Source of the DNA: Halomonas sp. UBA3074
GTDB lineage: Bacteria; Pseudomonadota; Gammaproteobacteria; Pseudomonadales; Halomonadaceae
Direction of reading: 5' to 3'
DNA: 64,000 bases
Assembly (NCBI RefSeq): GCF_002366715.1
Contig: NZ_DFBS01000022.1
Location: 135,620 to 199,619 of the forward strand
This document shows positions 41,378 to 49,220 of the stretch, in pieces (the first letter of the stretch is position 1; each line of letters starts with the position of its first letter). The notes under the pieces are model-generated. The model was not told where the DNA came from, made no database searches, and saw only the letters and a list, made by a program, of their open reading frames with translations. Both the position numbers and the translations under genes were made by a program.

Positions 41378-42820
41378 CTAGCCGATCCACTGCGTTGCCT
41401 GGGCGAAAATAAGAAAGCCTAGGGCAATCACGATCCAGACGCAAAAAAGTGGGAAGAAGAATTTGACCCACTTTTGCCACGGCACCCCCGCCAGCGCCAG
41501 GGTCGCCATGAAGTAGCCCGAGGTCGGGTAGAAGATGTTGCCGATGCCGTCACCCAGCTGGAAAGCCAGCACCGACGTTTGGCGTGTCACGCCGATAATG
41601 TCAGAAAGCGGGGCCATCAGTGGCATGGTGACCAGGGCCTGGCCGCTACCGGAAGGCACGATGAAGTTAAAACCTAGCTGAGCGAAGAACATGCCAATCG
41701 CGGAGAGCAGGGTGGGCAGGCCACCGACGAGATTGCCAAGCCCAAACACCAGCGTATCCATGATCTGGCCATCTTCCAGCATCACGGCAACGCCCCGCGC
41801 GACGCCAGCGATCATGGCGCCGACCAGTACGTCGCGAAAACCCTGGTTGAAGCCTGAACATATTTCGTCGGTATCGAGCCCCGCAATAAGGCCCACTACG
41901 ATACCCATGATGATAAACAGGCCCGCCATTTCCATCATGAACCAGCCTTGCTGCAGTACGCCGTAAACGAGTACCGCGAAGAAGGCGAAGGTGGCGATGG
42001 CCGCGAGCTTCTGGCGAGCGCTGGCGATCAAGGCAGGGCTATTGTCAGCATGCTGATAAAGCGAGCGTTTTTCGGACTCGCTGGCGTCGCTGCTCATCAG
42101 GCTAAGCGCTGGTGTCTGGCGCACGCTGCGGGCGTAGCGCATCACGAAGAAAATAGCGGCGGCTAACATCACCACAAACGCCATGATGCGCAGGCCATAA
42201 CCGGAATAGAGAGGCAGGTCTGAGAGTTGCTGGCCTAGCCCCGTATTGATGGGATTGAGCACTCCCGTTGTGAACCCAACCGTGGTCGCACAAAGTGCCA
42301 CCGCCGCGGCGGTCACGGAGTCAAAGCGTAAGGCAATCATTAACGGCAGGATGACCGGCACGTAGACCAGCGCCAATTCCTGAGTACCAATCACAGTGGC
42401 GATGAGGGCAAACACCGTCATCAGTACAGGAATGGTTAGCAGGCTCTTTTGCGCAAAACGGCGCGTTAACTTATCCACACCTATTTCAATGATGCCGGTG
42501 CGTCTTAGCACCATGAACATACCGCCGATCATAAAGGTAAAAAAGACGACTTCACCGGCGCTCATCAAGCCATTCGGGATCGCCAGCATGAAATCGACAA
42601 GTCCCACCGGAGACGACGCAATCTGTTCGTAAGACGTGGGGTCGATGGTGGTGCGCCCGCTTGGGCCTGGAATGCGCTCAAACTGGCCGGCAGGCACGAA
42701 ATGCGTTGCGATGGCTGCCAGGGCGATAAAGATGAACAGCACCACGTAAATATCCGGGATGCGGCACCAGCTTTTTTTCGGCGCTCGGTTTTCTGGGGAA
42801 GAGGGCGTTTGTTGGGACAT
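41378..42820 (-). CDS. YfcC/DcuC-type carboxylate or basic amino acid carrier
   Basis: The 480-residue membrane protein has about 12 hydrophobic segments. It starts with a hydrophilic tail of about 23 residues, then IPDIYVVLFIFIALAAIATHFVPAGQFER, typical of the YfcC family in the DcuC/ArsB group. Other landmarks are VIGTQELALVYVPVILPLMIALRFDSVTA and FNFIVPSGSGQALVTMPLMAPLSDIIGVTRQ, a re-entrant SGSGQA loop of the family. The exact 16-base palindrome of the ABC operon lies upstream at 42928. The substrate is uncertain. Confidence 0.83.
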   Translation of the reverse strand: MSQQTPSSPENRAPKKSWCRIPDIYVVLFIFIALAAIATHFVPAGQFERIPGPSGRTTIDPTSYEQIASSPVGLVDFMLAIPNGLMSAGEVVFFTFMIGGMFMVLRRTGIIEIGVDKLTRRFAQKSLLTIPVLMTVFALIATVIGTQELALVYVPVILPLMIALRFDSVTAAAVALCATTVGFTTGVLNPINTGLGQQLSDLPLYSGYGLRIMAFVVMLAAAIFFVMRYARSVRQTPALSLMSSDASESEKRSLYQHADNSPALIASARQKLAAIATFAFFAVLVYGVLQQGWFMMEMAGLFIIMGIVVGLIAGLDTDEICSGFNQGFRDVLVGAMIAGVARGVAVMLEDGQIMDTLVFGLGNLVGGLPTLLSAIGMFFAQLGFNFIVPSGSGQALVTMPLMAPLSDIIGVTRQTSVLAFQLGDGIGNIFYPTSGYFMATLALAGVPWQKWVKFFFPLFCVWIVIALGFLIFAQATQWIG

Positions 42821-42927
42821 GCTTGTGCCTCGCGTTTGTTATAAGTAGCTGACCGGGGCAACGGTGAGCGGATGTCATACCGCATCGAGGTTGCTGTTTT
42901 GGACATGCTCGTATGATCTTGGAATTA

Positions 42928-42943
42928 TGAAACGAAAGTTTCT
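42928..42943. promoter_or_regulatory. TGAAACGAAAGTTTCT operator, copy 2
   Basis: It is identical at all 16 positions to the site at 38172-38187. It lies 108 bases before the YfcC-type carrier start (minus strand) in the gap shared with allE. Confidence 0.75.
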
Positions 42944-43049
42944 AAAGAAGTTACTATTGGGAGAAGTGTTTCACAAGGTCTTTGAATGTGTCCGTGTATA
43001 AACGGGCAGGAAGCACGGCTAAAGATCACTTTATTGTGCTCCGTTAATC

Positions 43050-43059
43050 TTGTATACAA
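43050..43059. promoter_or_regulatory. TTGTATACAA palindrome upstream of allE
   Basis: The extended palindrome CTTGTATACAAG occurs 43 bases before the allE start. It is the fifth TGTATACA site in the window, again next to a ureide-degradation gene. Confidence 0.72.
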
Positions 43060-43101
43060 GATATATGTCGTCTGTTTTTACTACGTTATATAGGTTAAAA
43101 A

Positions 43102-43932
43102 ATGCCAGCTAACTACTACGCACCCACCGGCGGGCACCCGCCACAAACCCAAATAACCGCTGACCGTGCTGTGTTCACTGAGGCGTACGCGCTGATTCCC
43201 AAAGGCGTGATGCGCGATATCGTCACCAGCAATCTGCCGTTCTGGGAAGGTACACGGCTGTGGGTGCTGGCACGGCCGTTGTCGGGATTTGCCGAGACAT
43301 TCTCGCAATACATTATGGAAGTTCAGCCTCAGGGTGGCAGCGATAAACCTGAGCCAGACCCCCAAGCGGAAGGCGTGCTGTTTATCGTGGAAGGTGAGTT
43401 AACGCTTACTTTGTCAGGCGAGCGCCACGCTATGCGGCCCGGCGGCTATGCGTTTATTCCCCCTGGCAGTTCATGGCAAGTGCGCAACGAATCTAGCGCG
43501 CCGGTGCGTTTTCACTGGGTGCGCAAGGCGTATGAGGTTGTCGAAGGGCTCGAGGTGCCAAAGGCGTTCGTGACCAACGAGCAGGACATTGCCCCCATCG
43601 AAATGCCGGGCACCGAAGGGCGCTGGGCCACCACGCGCTTTGTCGACCCTGCGGATGTCCGCCACGATATGCACGTCAATATCGTGACCTTTCAACCCGG
43701 CGGCGTGATCCCCTTTGATGAAACCCATGTCATGGAACACGGCCTTTACGTGCTGGAAGGCAAAGCCGTTTATCACTTGAATCAAAATTGGGTAGAGGTA
43801 GAGGCGGGAGATTTCATGTGGCTACGCGCCTTCTGCCCCCAGGCCTGCTACGCCGCTGGCCCAGGGCCGTTCCGGTATCTGCTGTACAAAGATGTTAATC
43901 GTCATGCTTCTCTTAAACTTTCATCTCGCTAA
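43102..43932 (+). CDS. allE: (S)-ureidoglycine aminohydrolase (bicupin)
   Basis: The 276-residue bicupin begins MPANYYAPTGGHPPQTQITADRAVFTEAYALIPKGVMRDIVTS, the AllE/YlbA family start. The first cupin includes EGVLFIVEGELTLTLSGERHAMRPGGYAFIPPGSSWQV. The second includes HVMEHGLYVLEGKAVYHLNQNWVEVEAGDFMWLRAFCPQACYA, with metal-ligand type Glu/His positions. It releases ammonia from S-ureidoglycine to give S-ureidoglycolate. The allantoate amidohydrolase that would supply ureidoglycine is not in the window. allA follows after 9 bases. Confidence 0.93.
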   Translation: MPANYYAPTGGHPPQTQITADRAVFTEAYALIPKGVMRDIVTSNLPFWEGTRLWVLARPLSGFAETFSQYIMEVQPQGGSDKPEPDPQAEGVLFIVEGELTLTLSGERHAMRPGGYAFIPPGSSWQVRNESSAPVRFHWVRKAYEVVEGLEVPKAFVTNEQDIAPIEMPGTEGRWATTRFVDPADVRHDMHVNIVTFQPGGVIPFDETHVMEHGLYVLEGKAVYHLNQNWVEVEAGDFMWLRAFCPQACYAAGPGPFRYLLYKDVNRHASLKLSSR

Positions 43933-43941
43933 GGAGCTGCC

Positions 43942-44430
43942 ATGCTAGAACTAAAAGCCGAGCCGTTAACGGCTGATGCCTTCGCCCCTTTTGGCGATGT
44001 GATGGATGCGCGTACCTCCGCCTCGTTTCCTATTAACGCTGGGCGCACTCAGCGCCATCACGATCTGGCCAAGGTGGAAACCCTGGGCGAAAACGCTCAC
44101 ACGCTGATTAATATCTTCGTGAGCCAGCCGATTACACTGCCGTTGGCGCTCACGTTTTTAGAGCGCCATCCCCAGGGCAGTCAGGCGTTTATGCCGCTGC
44201 ATGAGGAGCGCTTTATTGTTGTGGTCGCACCGCCGGGGGAGCATATCGATCCCAGTGATGTGCGTGCCTTTGTTACCGATGGCCGCCAAGGCGTCAACTA
44301 TCACGCCGGTACCTGGCACGCCATTCAATCGGTACTGGAGCGCGAAGGGGAGTTTTTGGTGGTAGATCGGGGCGGCGAAGGCAACAACTGCGATGAGTTT
44401 CCGCTTGCGATCACCGTGACGTTGAAATGA
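43942..44430 (+). CDS. allA: Ureidoglycolate lyase
   Basis: The 162-residue protein has the length of E. coli AllA and family segments ELKAEPLTADAFAPFGDVMD, FLERHPQGSQAFMPLHEERFIVVVAP and GVNYHAGTWHAIQSVLEREGEFLVVDRGGEGNNCDEF. It splits ureidoglycolate into glyoxylate and urea. The glyoxylate product could be used by the glyoxylate aminotransferase at 12602. AAGGAG precedes the start, and it forms an operon with allE. Confidence 0.94.
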   Translation: MLELKAEPLTADAFAPFGDVMDARTSASFPINAGRTQRHHDLAKVETLGENAHTLINIFVSQPITLPLALTFLERHPQGSQAFMPLHEERFIVVVAPPGEHIDPSDVRAFVTDGRQGVNYHAGTWHAIQSVLEREGEFLVVDRGGEGNNCDEFPLAITVTLK

Positions 44431-44547
44431 TCCGCGCCTGATGTGTTACACCGCTGTCATATCGCACGCGTTAAACTGATAAGCTAGGGTGACGACATAA
44501 CGTTACTCCAAACAGTCACACACGCTAATTCGCATGGTTGGAACACA

Positions 44548-46023
44548 ATGAACGCACTGCACTTCTCCTCGATCCGTCGTACCAAAATTGTCGCCACCCT
44601 TGGGCCTGCCAGCGACCGTGAAGGCGTGCTGGAAGCCATGCTTCAGGCGGGTGTCGATGTGGTGCGTTTAAACTTCTCCCATGGAACCGCCGATGATCAT
44701 CGCCGCCGCTTAACCGAAGTACGTGAGATTGCCGCCAAGCTGGGCCGCAGCGTCGCGGCCTTGGGCGACTTGCAAGGCCCCAAAATTCGTATTGCGCGGT
44801 TTAGAGACGGCGCCGTGGTACTTAAAGAGGGCCAGCCGTTCATTCTCGATATGGAACTCGACGGCGATGCTGGCGATATTCACCAAGTAGGCTGTGACTA
44901 CAAAACCTTGTCGCAAGACGTGGCCCCCGGTGACCGCCTGCTGCTAGATGACGGACGTTTGGTGCTGGATGTGGCCCGCGTTGACGGCCAACAGGTGCAT
45001 ACCACCGTGGTCGTAGGCGGTAAGCTCTCAAACCATAAAGGCATCAATAAGCAGGGCGGCGGTCTTTCTGCTCCGGCGTTGACCGATAAAGACAAGGAAG
45101 ACCTCAAAACCGCCGTTGAAATTGGTGTCGACTATCTGGCCATTTCCTTCCCCCGCCATGCGGAAGATATGCTGGAAGCGCGCCGTCTGCTGGGCGAAGC
45201 GGGCAAGGAAATTGGCCTGGTGGCCAAAGTTGAGCGTGCCGAAGCGGTCGCTGATGACGCCACCCTGGATGGCATCATCGAAGCGTCTGAAGCGGTCATG
45301 GTGGCGCGCGGTGATCTAGGAGTAGAGATTGGCGATGCCAAGCTGGTCGGCGTGCAAAAACGCATGATCAAGCGGGCGCGTTCGCTGAACCGAGCGGTCA
45401 TTACTGCCACGCAGATGATGGAAAGCATGATTTCAGCGCCACTTCCTACCCGCGCCGAAGTCTTCGACGTGGCTAACGCGGTACTGGACGGCAGCGATGC
45501 GGTCATGCTCTCGGCGGAAACCGCCGCAGGCGACTATCCGCTGGAAACCGTTGAAGCGATGTCGCGTGTTTGCCTGGGCGCTGAGCGGGAAAAATCCGCC
45601 CAGGAGTCCGGCCACCGCATTCATGAAGGCTTTACCCGCCCGGACGAAACCATCGCGCTTTCCGCCATGTACGCGGCCAACCACATGACCGGCGTGACCG
45701 CGATTGCCTGCATGACCTCATCAGGCTATACGCCATTGATCGCGTCGCGCATTCGTTCCGGCCTGCCGATTGTGGGCTTGGCGCATAATCCTATCGCCCA
45801 GCGCCGCATGGCACTTTATCGCGGTGTGGTTTCGCTGCCGTTCGATACCTCCGAAATGAGCGCTACCGAGCTGAACGACCGTGCCCTGGAACTGCTGGTG
45901 AAGACCGGTATTTCAAAGGCCGGTGATCACGTGATCCTGACCCGCGGCGATCACATGAATGCTCACGGCGGCACCAATACCATGAAGGTCATGGAGATTA
46001 CTGACGAGCATGCTAAAAGCTAA
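44548..46023 (+). CDS. pyk: Pyruvate kinase
   Basis: The 491-residue enzyme has TKIVATLGPASDREGVLEAMLQAGVDVVRLNFSHG near residue 12, a B domain and the active-site EVMVARGDLGVEIGDAKLVGVQK near 251. The segment MIKRARSLNRAVITATQMMESM follows, with a C-terminal allosteric domain. It resembles the PykA type (about 480 residues) and yields pyruvate and ATP from phosphoenolpyruvate. Its last codons overlap the modA start by 14 bases, an unusual coupling of metabolism and molybdate-uptake genes. Confidence 0.95.
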   Translation: MNALHFSSIRRTKIVATLGPASDREGVLEAMLQAGVDVVRLNFSHGTADDHRRRLTEVREIAAKLGRSVAALGDLQGPKIRIARFRDGAVVLKEGQPFILDMELDGDAGDIHQVGCDYKTLSQDVAPGDRLLLDDGRLVLDVARVDGQQVHTTVVVGGKLSNHKGINKQGGGLSAPALTDKDKEDLKTAVEIGVDYLAISFPRHAEDMLEARRLLGEAGKEIGLVAKVERAEAVADDATLDGIIEASEAVMVARGDLGVEIGDAKLVGVQKRMIKRARSLNRAVITATQMMESMISAPLPTRAEVFDVANAVLDGSDAVMLSAETAAGDYPLETVEAMSRVCLGAEREKSAQESGHRIHEGFTRPDETIALSAMYAANHMTGVTAIACMTSSGYTPLIASRIRSGLPIVGLAHNPIAQRRMALYRGVVSLPFDTSEMSATELNDRALELLVKTGISKAGDHVILTRGDHMNAHGGTNTMKVMEITDEHAKS

Positions 46024-46795
46024 ATGTGCGCATGGGCTGCTGCTTGCCTGCTTGCTAGTAACAAGCGCCCCCGCTATTGCGGCGGCGCCTATCGTGGCCG
46101 CCGCTTCTGACCTTCAGTTTGCGCTAACCGAGGCCGCCGAGCAGTTTCAGCAGGAAACCGGTCACGACTTGCGCTTGAACTTTGGTTCCTCCGGCAACTT
46201 CCGCCGCCAAATTGCCCAGGGCGCGCCCTTTGAGCTCTATCTCTCTGCTGACGAGCGCTATGTTCAGGCGCTTTATGACGAGGGACTCACCCAGGACGAG
46301 GGCGTGATATACGCCATTGGCCGGTTAGTCTGGATGCAGCAAGCGGGGCGCGATGATTTACCCAGTGACGATGCACCGCTTGCTGGGGTTGAAGCTGCCC
46401 TAGAAGCACAAGAGAGCGGTTCCGCTGAACGAATCGCACTGGCAAATCCTGAGCACGCGCCCTATGGCGTGGCAGCGCAGCAGGCGCTTGAGCACGCTGG
46501 GCTTTGGGAGCCAACCGAGCCACTGCGCGTGCTGGGCGAAAATGTCTCCCAGGCAGCGCAGTTTGCGCTTTCCGACGATGCCCGGGGTGGATTCGTGGCT
46601 TACTCGCTGGCCCTGGCCCCTTCTTTACGCGAGCGAAGTGAGTACGTACTTATCCCTGAAAGCTGGCATGAGCCTTTGCGCCAACGCATGGTCTTGACCA
46701 ATCAGGCGGGAGAGGTCGCCACTGCCTTTTACCTATGGCTGCAGCAAGACGAGGGACAGTCCATTTTGCGTACCTATGGTTTTAACACTGAATAA
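46010..46795 (+). CDS. modA: Molybdate ABC transporter binding protein ModA
   Basis: The 261-residue periplasmic protein has a signal peptide (MLKAKCAHGLLLACLLVTSAPAIA) followed by APIVAAASDLQFALTEAAEQF. It contains the ModA signatures NFGSSGNFRRQIAQGAPFELYLSADERYVQAL and ALANPEHAPYGVAAQQALEHAGLW. ModA binds molybdate or tungstate and delivers it to ModBC. The start overlaps the end of pyk, so it may share that transcript. Its stop codon lies in a 19-base triple tandem repeat. Confidence 0.92.
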   Translation: MLKAKCAHGLLLACLLVTSAPAIAAAPIVAAASDLQFALTEAAEQFQQETGHDLRLNFGSSGNFRRQIAQGAPFELYLSADERYVQALYDEGLTQDEGVIYAIGRLVWMQQAGRDDLPSDDAPLAGVEAALEAQESGSAERIALANPEHAPYGVAAQQALEHAGLWEPTEPLRVLGENVSQAAQFALSDDARGGFVAYSLALAPSLRERSEYVLIPESWHEPLRQRMVLTNQAGEVATAFYLWLQQDEGQSILRTYGFNTE

Positions 46796-46832
46796 TGGTT
46801 TTAACAGCGAATAATGGTTTTAACGCCGAATG
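46776..46832 (+). repeat. 19-base tandem repeat, three copies, at the end of modA
   Basis: Copies lie at 46776-46794, 46795-46813 and 46814-46832, each of the form ATGGTTTTAACxxxGAATA/G. The first copy encodes the last residues of ModA and part of its stop; the rest are non-coding. They look like recent slippage or duplication. Confidence 0.85.
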
Positions 46833-46841
46833 ATGAGTACT

Positions 46842-46883
46842 TCTTAATGGATGACTCTTAATGGATGGCTTTTAATGGATTGG
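46842..46883 (+). repeat. 14-base tandem repeat, three copies, over the modB start
   Basis: Copies at 46842-46855, 46856-46869 and 46870-46883 follow TCTTAATGGATGxC. The last contains the ATG at 46875 and the codons MDW of ModB. Several competing ATGs and no strong ribosome-binding site result, so modB translation may be weak or altered. Confidence 0.85.
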
Positions 46884-47543
46884 TCGGCGCTGTCTGTTTC
46901 GTTACGTCTCGCAGCTTTTACCTGTCTTATTCTCATCCCCATCGCTATTTGGCTAGGCCGCGCCCTGGCTTACGCGCGTTTTCGCGGTAAAGGCCTATGC
47001 GAGGCATTCGTTGCGTTGCCGCTGGTGTTACCGCCGACCGTATTGGGCTTTTATCTATTGATAAGCTTTGGCCGTGATTCCCCAGTGGGGTCGTTTTGGG
47101 CGAACCTGACCGGCGGCGGGCTGAACTTCACGTTCACGGGGATATTACTGGCCTCCCTAATCGCCAATCTGCCGTTTGCCGTGCAGCCTATTCAGCGCGC
47201 CTTCGAGCATGTGCCCCACAACCTACGGGAAGCGGCCTGGTGTAGCGGCTTGAGCGCCTGGCAGACGCTGCTGCGTATCGAGCTGCCCTTGGTGTGGCCG
47301 GGTATTCTCTCAGCAGCGGCGCTCACGTTTGCCCATACGCTGGGCGAATTTGGCGTGATCTTGATGGTGGGCGGGGCGATAAATGGCGAAACTCGCACCC
47401 TTGCCATTGCCATTTATGACCGTGTTCAAGCCTTCGATGAACAGGGCGCTGCACAGATGTCGGCGCTGTTGCTGTTGGTGTCGTTTATTACCTTGGGACT
47501 CGTCTATGGGCTGGCCGGGCGCAGGCGGTGGGTACGTGGCTGA
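46875..47543 (+). CDS. modB: Molybdate ABC transporter permease ModB
   Basis: The 222-residue protein (230 if it starts at ATG 46851) has five hydrophobic segments. The ModB signatures are FVALPLVLPPTVLGFYLLISFGRDSPVG near residue 46, LREAAWCSGLSAWQTLLRIELPLVWPGILSA with the EAA loop near 115, and FAHTLGEFGVILMVGG. The start at 46875 gives the usual MDWSALSVSLRLA N-terminus but lies inside the 14-base tandem repeat. Its end overlaps modC by 8 bases. Confidence 0.9.
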   Translation: MDWSALSVSLRLAAFTCLILIPIAIWLGRALAYARFRGKGLCEAFVALPLVLPPTVLGFYLLISFGRDSPVGSFWANLTGGGLNFTFTGILLASLIANLPFAVQPIQRAFEHVPHNLREAAWCSGLSAWQTLLRIELPLVWPGILSAAALTFAHTLGEFGVILMVGGAINGETRTLAIAIYDRVQAFDEQGAAQMSALLLLVSFITLGLVYGLAGRRRWVRG

Positions 47544-48684
47544 TTCGCGCATCACTTGGCCCATCGAAGGACTAGGCGTGGCGGTCCACCAAACGGGGCC
47601 GATTCCGCTGGCCGCTGAGTTTGTTTGCCAGCCCGGCGAACTGCTGGCGCTGGTTGGGCCTTCAGGCAGTGGAAAAACAACGCTACTGCGCACCATTGCC
47701 GGACTTTATCGTCCCCAGAGTGGGCGTGTGGAGTGCGCGGGAGACAGCTGGTTTGATGGCGAACGTAAGCATTCACTGTCGCCCCAGCGTAGGCAAGTTG
47801 GCATGGTGTTTCAGGACTATGCGCTCTTTCCCCACTTGACCGCGTTAGAAAATATTCAACTGCCGCTGCGCCATCTGCCACAACCCCAGCGCCGGGAGCT
47901 AGCCGAGCAGTGGCTGGCCAAGGTGCGTCTAGAGGGGCTAGGCAAGCGTTACCCTAACGCGCTTTCCGGTGGGCAGCGCCAGCGAGTGGCGCTTGCCCGT
48001 GCCTTGGCCCGCGACCCCAAAGTGCTATTGCTCGATGAGCCGTTTTCGGCGGTGGACCAAGTTACCCGGCGGCGGTTGCAACGCGAGCTGGCACTGCTCC
48101 GCCAGCAAATCGAGATCCCTATCGTCCTGGTGACCCATGACCTTGAGGAAGCCACTGCGCTTGCTGACCAAATCTGCGTGCTGCATAACGGCGTAAGCCT
48201 TCAGCAGGCTTCGCCGGAGGTACTGTTCAGCCGCCCGGATACACCGCTAGTGGCACGCTTGCTGGATCGACATAATCTGTTTGAAGGCTCCGTCGTGGAG
48301 CTAGAAGGGCAGCGGCGCCTGCAGTGGGGGGCGTGTATCTTAGAAGTTGACGAGGGGCTCGCGAACCTACCGTTGGGCGAGACCGTGACCTGGTATTTAC
48401 CGCCTTCCGATATTGTGCTTCATCGCCGTGACCGGCCTTCCCAAGGCGAGCGGGAAAACCCATTGGCAGCCACGGTTGAAGAGTTAGTGGTTCTTGGGGG
48501 CATCACGTCAGTTTCCTTGCGCGTCCAACATGGTGATATGTTACGTTTCGATATCGCCACCCATGCCGTACGGCGTAACCAGTTAACCCGCGGTGCCGTG
48601 GTGAACGTTTCACTGCTGGCAGCTGGCATTCACTTGCTGCCAGGCCACCGAGTTCGCGCAGATGCGCATGATAAAAGGAAGTAA
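47536..48684 (+). CDS. modC: Molybdate ABC transporter ATP-binding protein ModC
   Basis: The 382-residue protein has an N-terminal ABC ATPase (Walker A GPSGSGKTTLLRTIAGLYRP near residue 43, signature LSGGQRQRVALARALARDP, Walker B VLLLDEPFSAVD) and a C-terminal MOP-type regulatory domain (EELVVLGGITSVSLRVQHGDMLRFDIATHAVRRNQL). The GTG at 47536, overlapping modB, is preferred. The open frame extends to 47383 but only over modB. It powers molybdate import and is longer than E. coli ModC (352). Confidence 0.92.
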   Translation: MADSRITWPIEGLGVAVHQTGPIPLAAEFVCQPGELLALVGPSGSGKTTLLRTIAGLYRPQSGRVECAGDSWFDGERKHSLSPQRRQVGMVFQDYALFPHLTALENIQLPLRHLPQPQRRELAEQWLAKVRLEGLGKRYPNALSGGQRQRVALARALARDPKVLLLDEPFSAVDQVTRRRLQRELALLRQQIEIPIVLVTHDLEEATALADQICVLHNGVSLQQASPEVLFSRPDTPLVARLLDRHNLFEGSVVELEGQRRLQWGACILEVDEGLANLPLGETVTWYLPPSDIVLHRRDRPSQGERENPLAATVEELVVLGGITSVSLRVQHGDMLRFDIATHAVRRNQLTRGAVVNVSLLAAGIHLLPGHRVRADAHDKRK

Positions 48685-48686
48685 GC

Positions 48687-49220
48687 ATGGATCCCACGCG
48701 TCGCACGCTGCTGAAAGCATCGTTACTGTTACCGCTGGTGGCGCTGCTGCCAATGTCGTTACTCAGCGCGGTTGCCTGGGGGCAGGAAGAGGCGAAAGAG
48801 ATGCAGACCCTGGCGTTGGCGATCCATAGCGAGGACGGGCCGCACCGTTTAGAGGTCGAGGTGGCAGAAACGTCTTCTCAGCGTCAGCGCGGTTTGATGG
48901 GGCGTGAGAGCCTGCCGGAAGCCAGCGGCATGCTGTTTCGCTTTGAGCGCGAGCAATCGGCCAATAACGCCTTCTGGATGTATCGCACCCTGATTCCTCT
49001 TGATATTGCGTTTATCGATGCCAATGGCCAGATCGTAGCGATCAATACCATGCAGCCCTGTGAGTCTGCATCACCGAGTGAATGTCCCTCTTATCCAGCG
49101 GGGGCGGCGTATCATTCAGCGCTGGAGGTCAACGGCGGTTACTTCGCCGAGCGCGGCATCAAGGTGGGGGACTGTGTCTCCATTCCAGAGGAAGCCGGTT
49201 TTTGCCAGCCTGAAGATTAA
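48687..49220 (+). CDS. DUF192 protein with Tat-type signal
   Basis: The 177-residue protein has a twin-arginine type start (TRRTLLKASLLLPLVALL). Its DUF192 domain runs at about residues 40-170, with QRQRGLMGRESLPEASGMLFRF and WMYRTLIPLDIAFIDANGQIV. Export through Tat is suggested by the motif; the function of DUF192 proteins is unknown. It starts 2 bases after modC, so it belongs to the mod operon. A link to exported molybdoenzymes is possible but unproven. Confidence 0.85.
   Translation: MDPTRRTLLKASLLLPLVALLPMSLLSAVAWGQEEAKEMQTLALAIHSEDGPHRLEVEVAETSSQRQRGLMGRESLPEASGMLFRFEREQSANNAFWMYRTLIPLDIAFIDANGQIVAINTMQPCESASPSECPSYPAGAAYHSALEVNGGYFAERGIKVGDCVSIPEEAGFCQPED

Noticed and set aside
47383..47535. 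Longer N-terminus for ModC within modB
   Set aside because: The extra residues are Cys/Arg/Trp-rich shadow translation of modB; the GTG at 47536 matches ModC layout and operon overlap.
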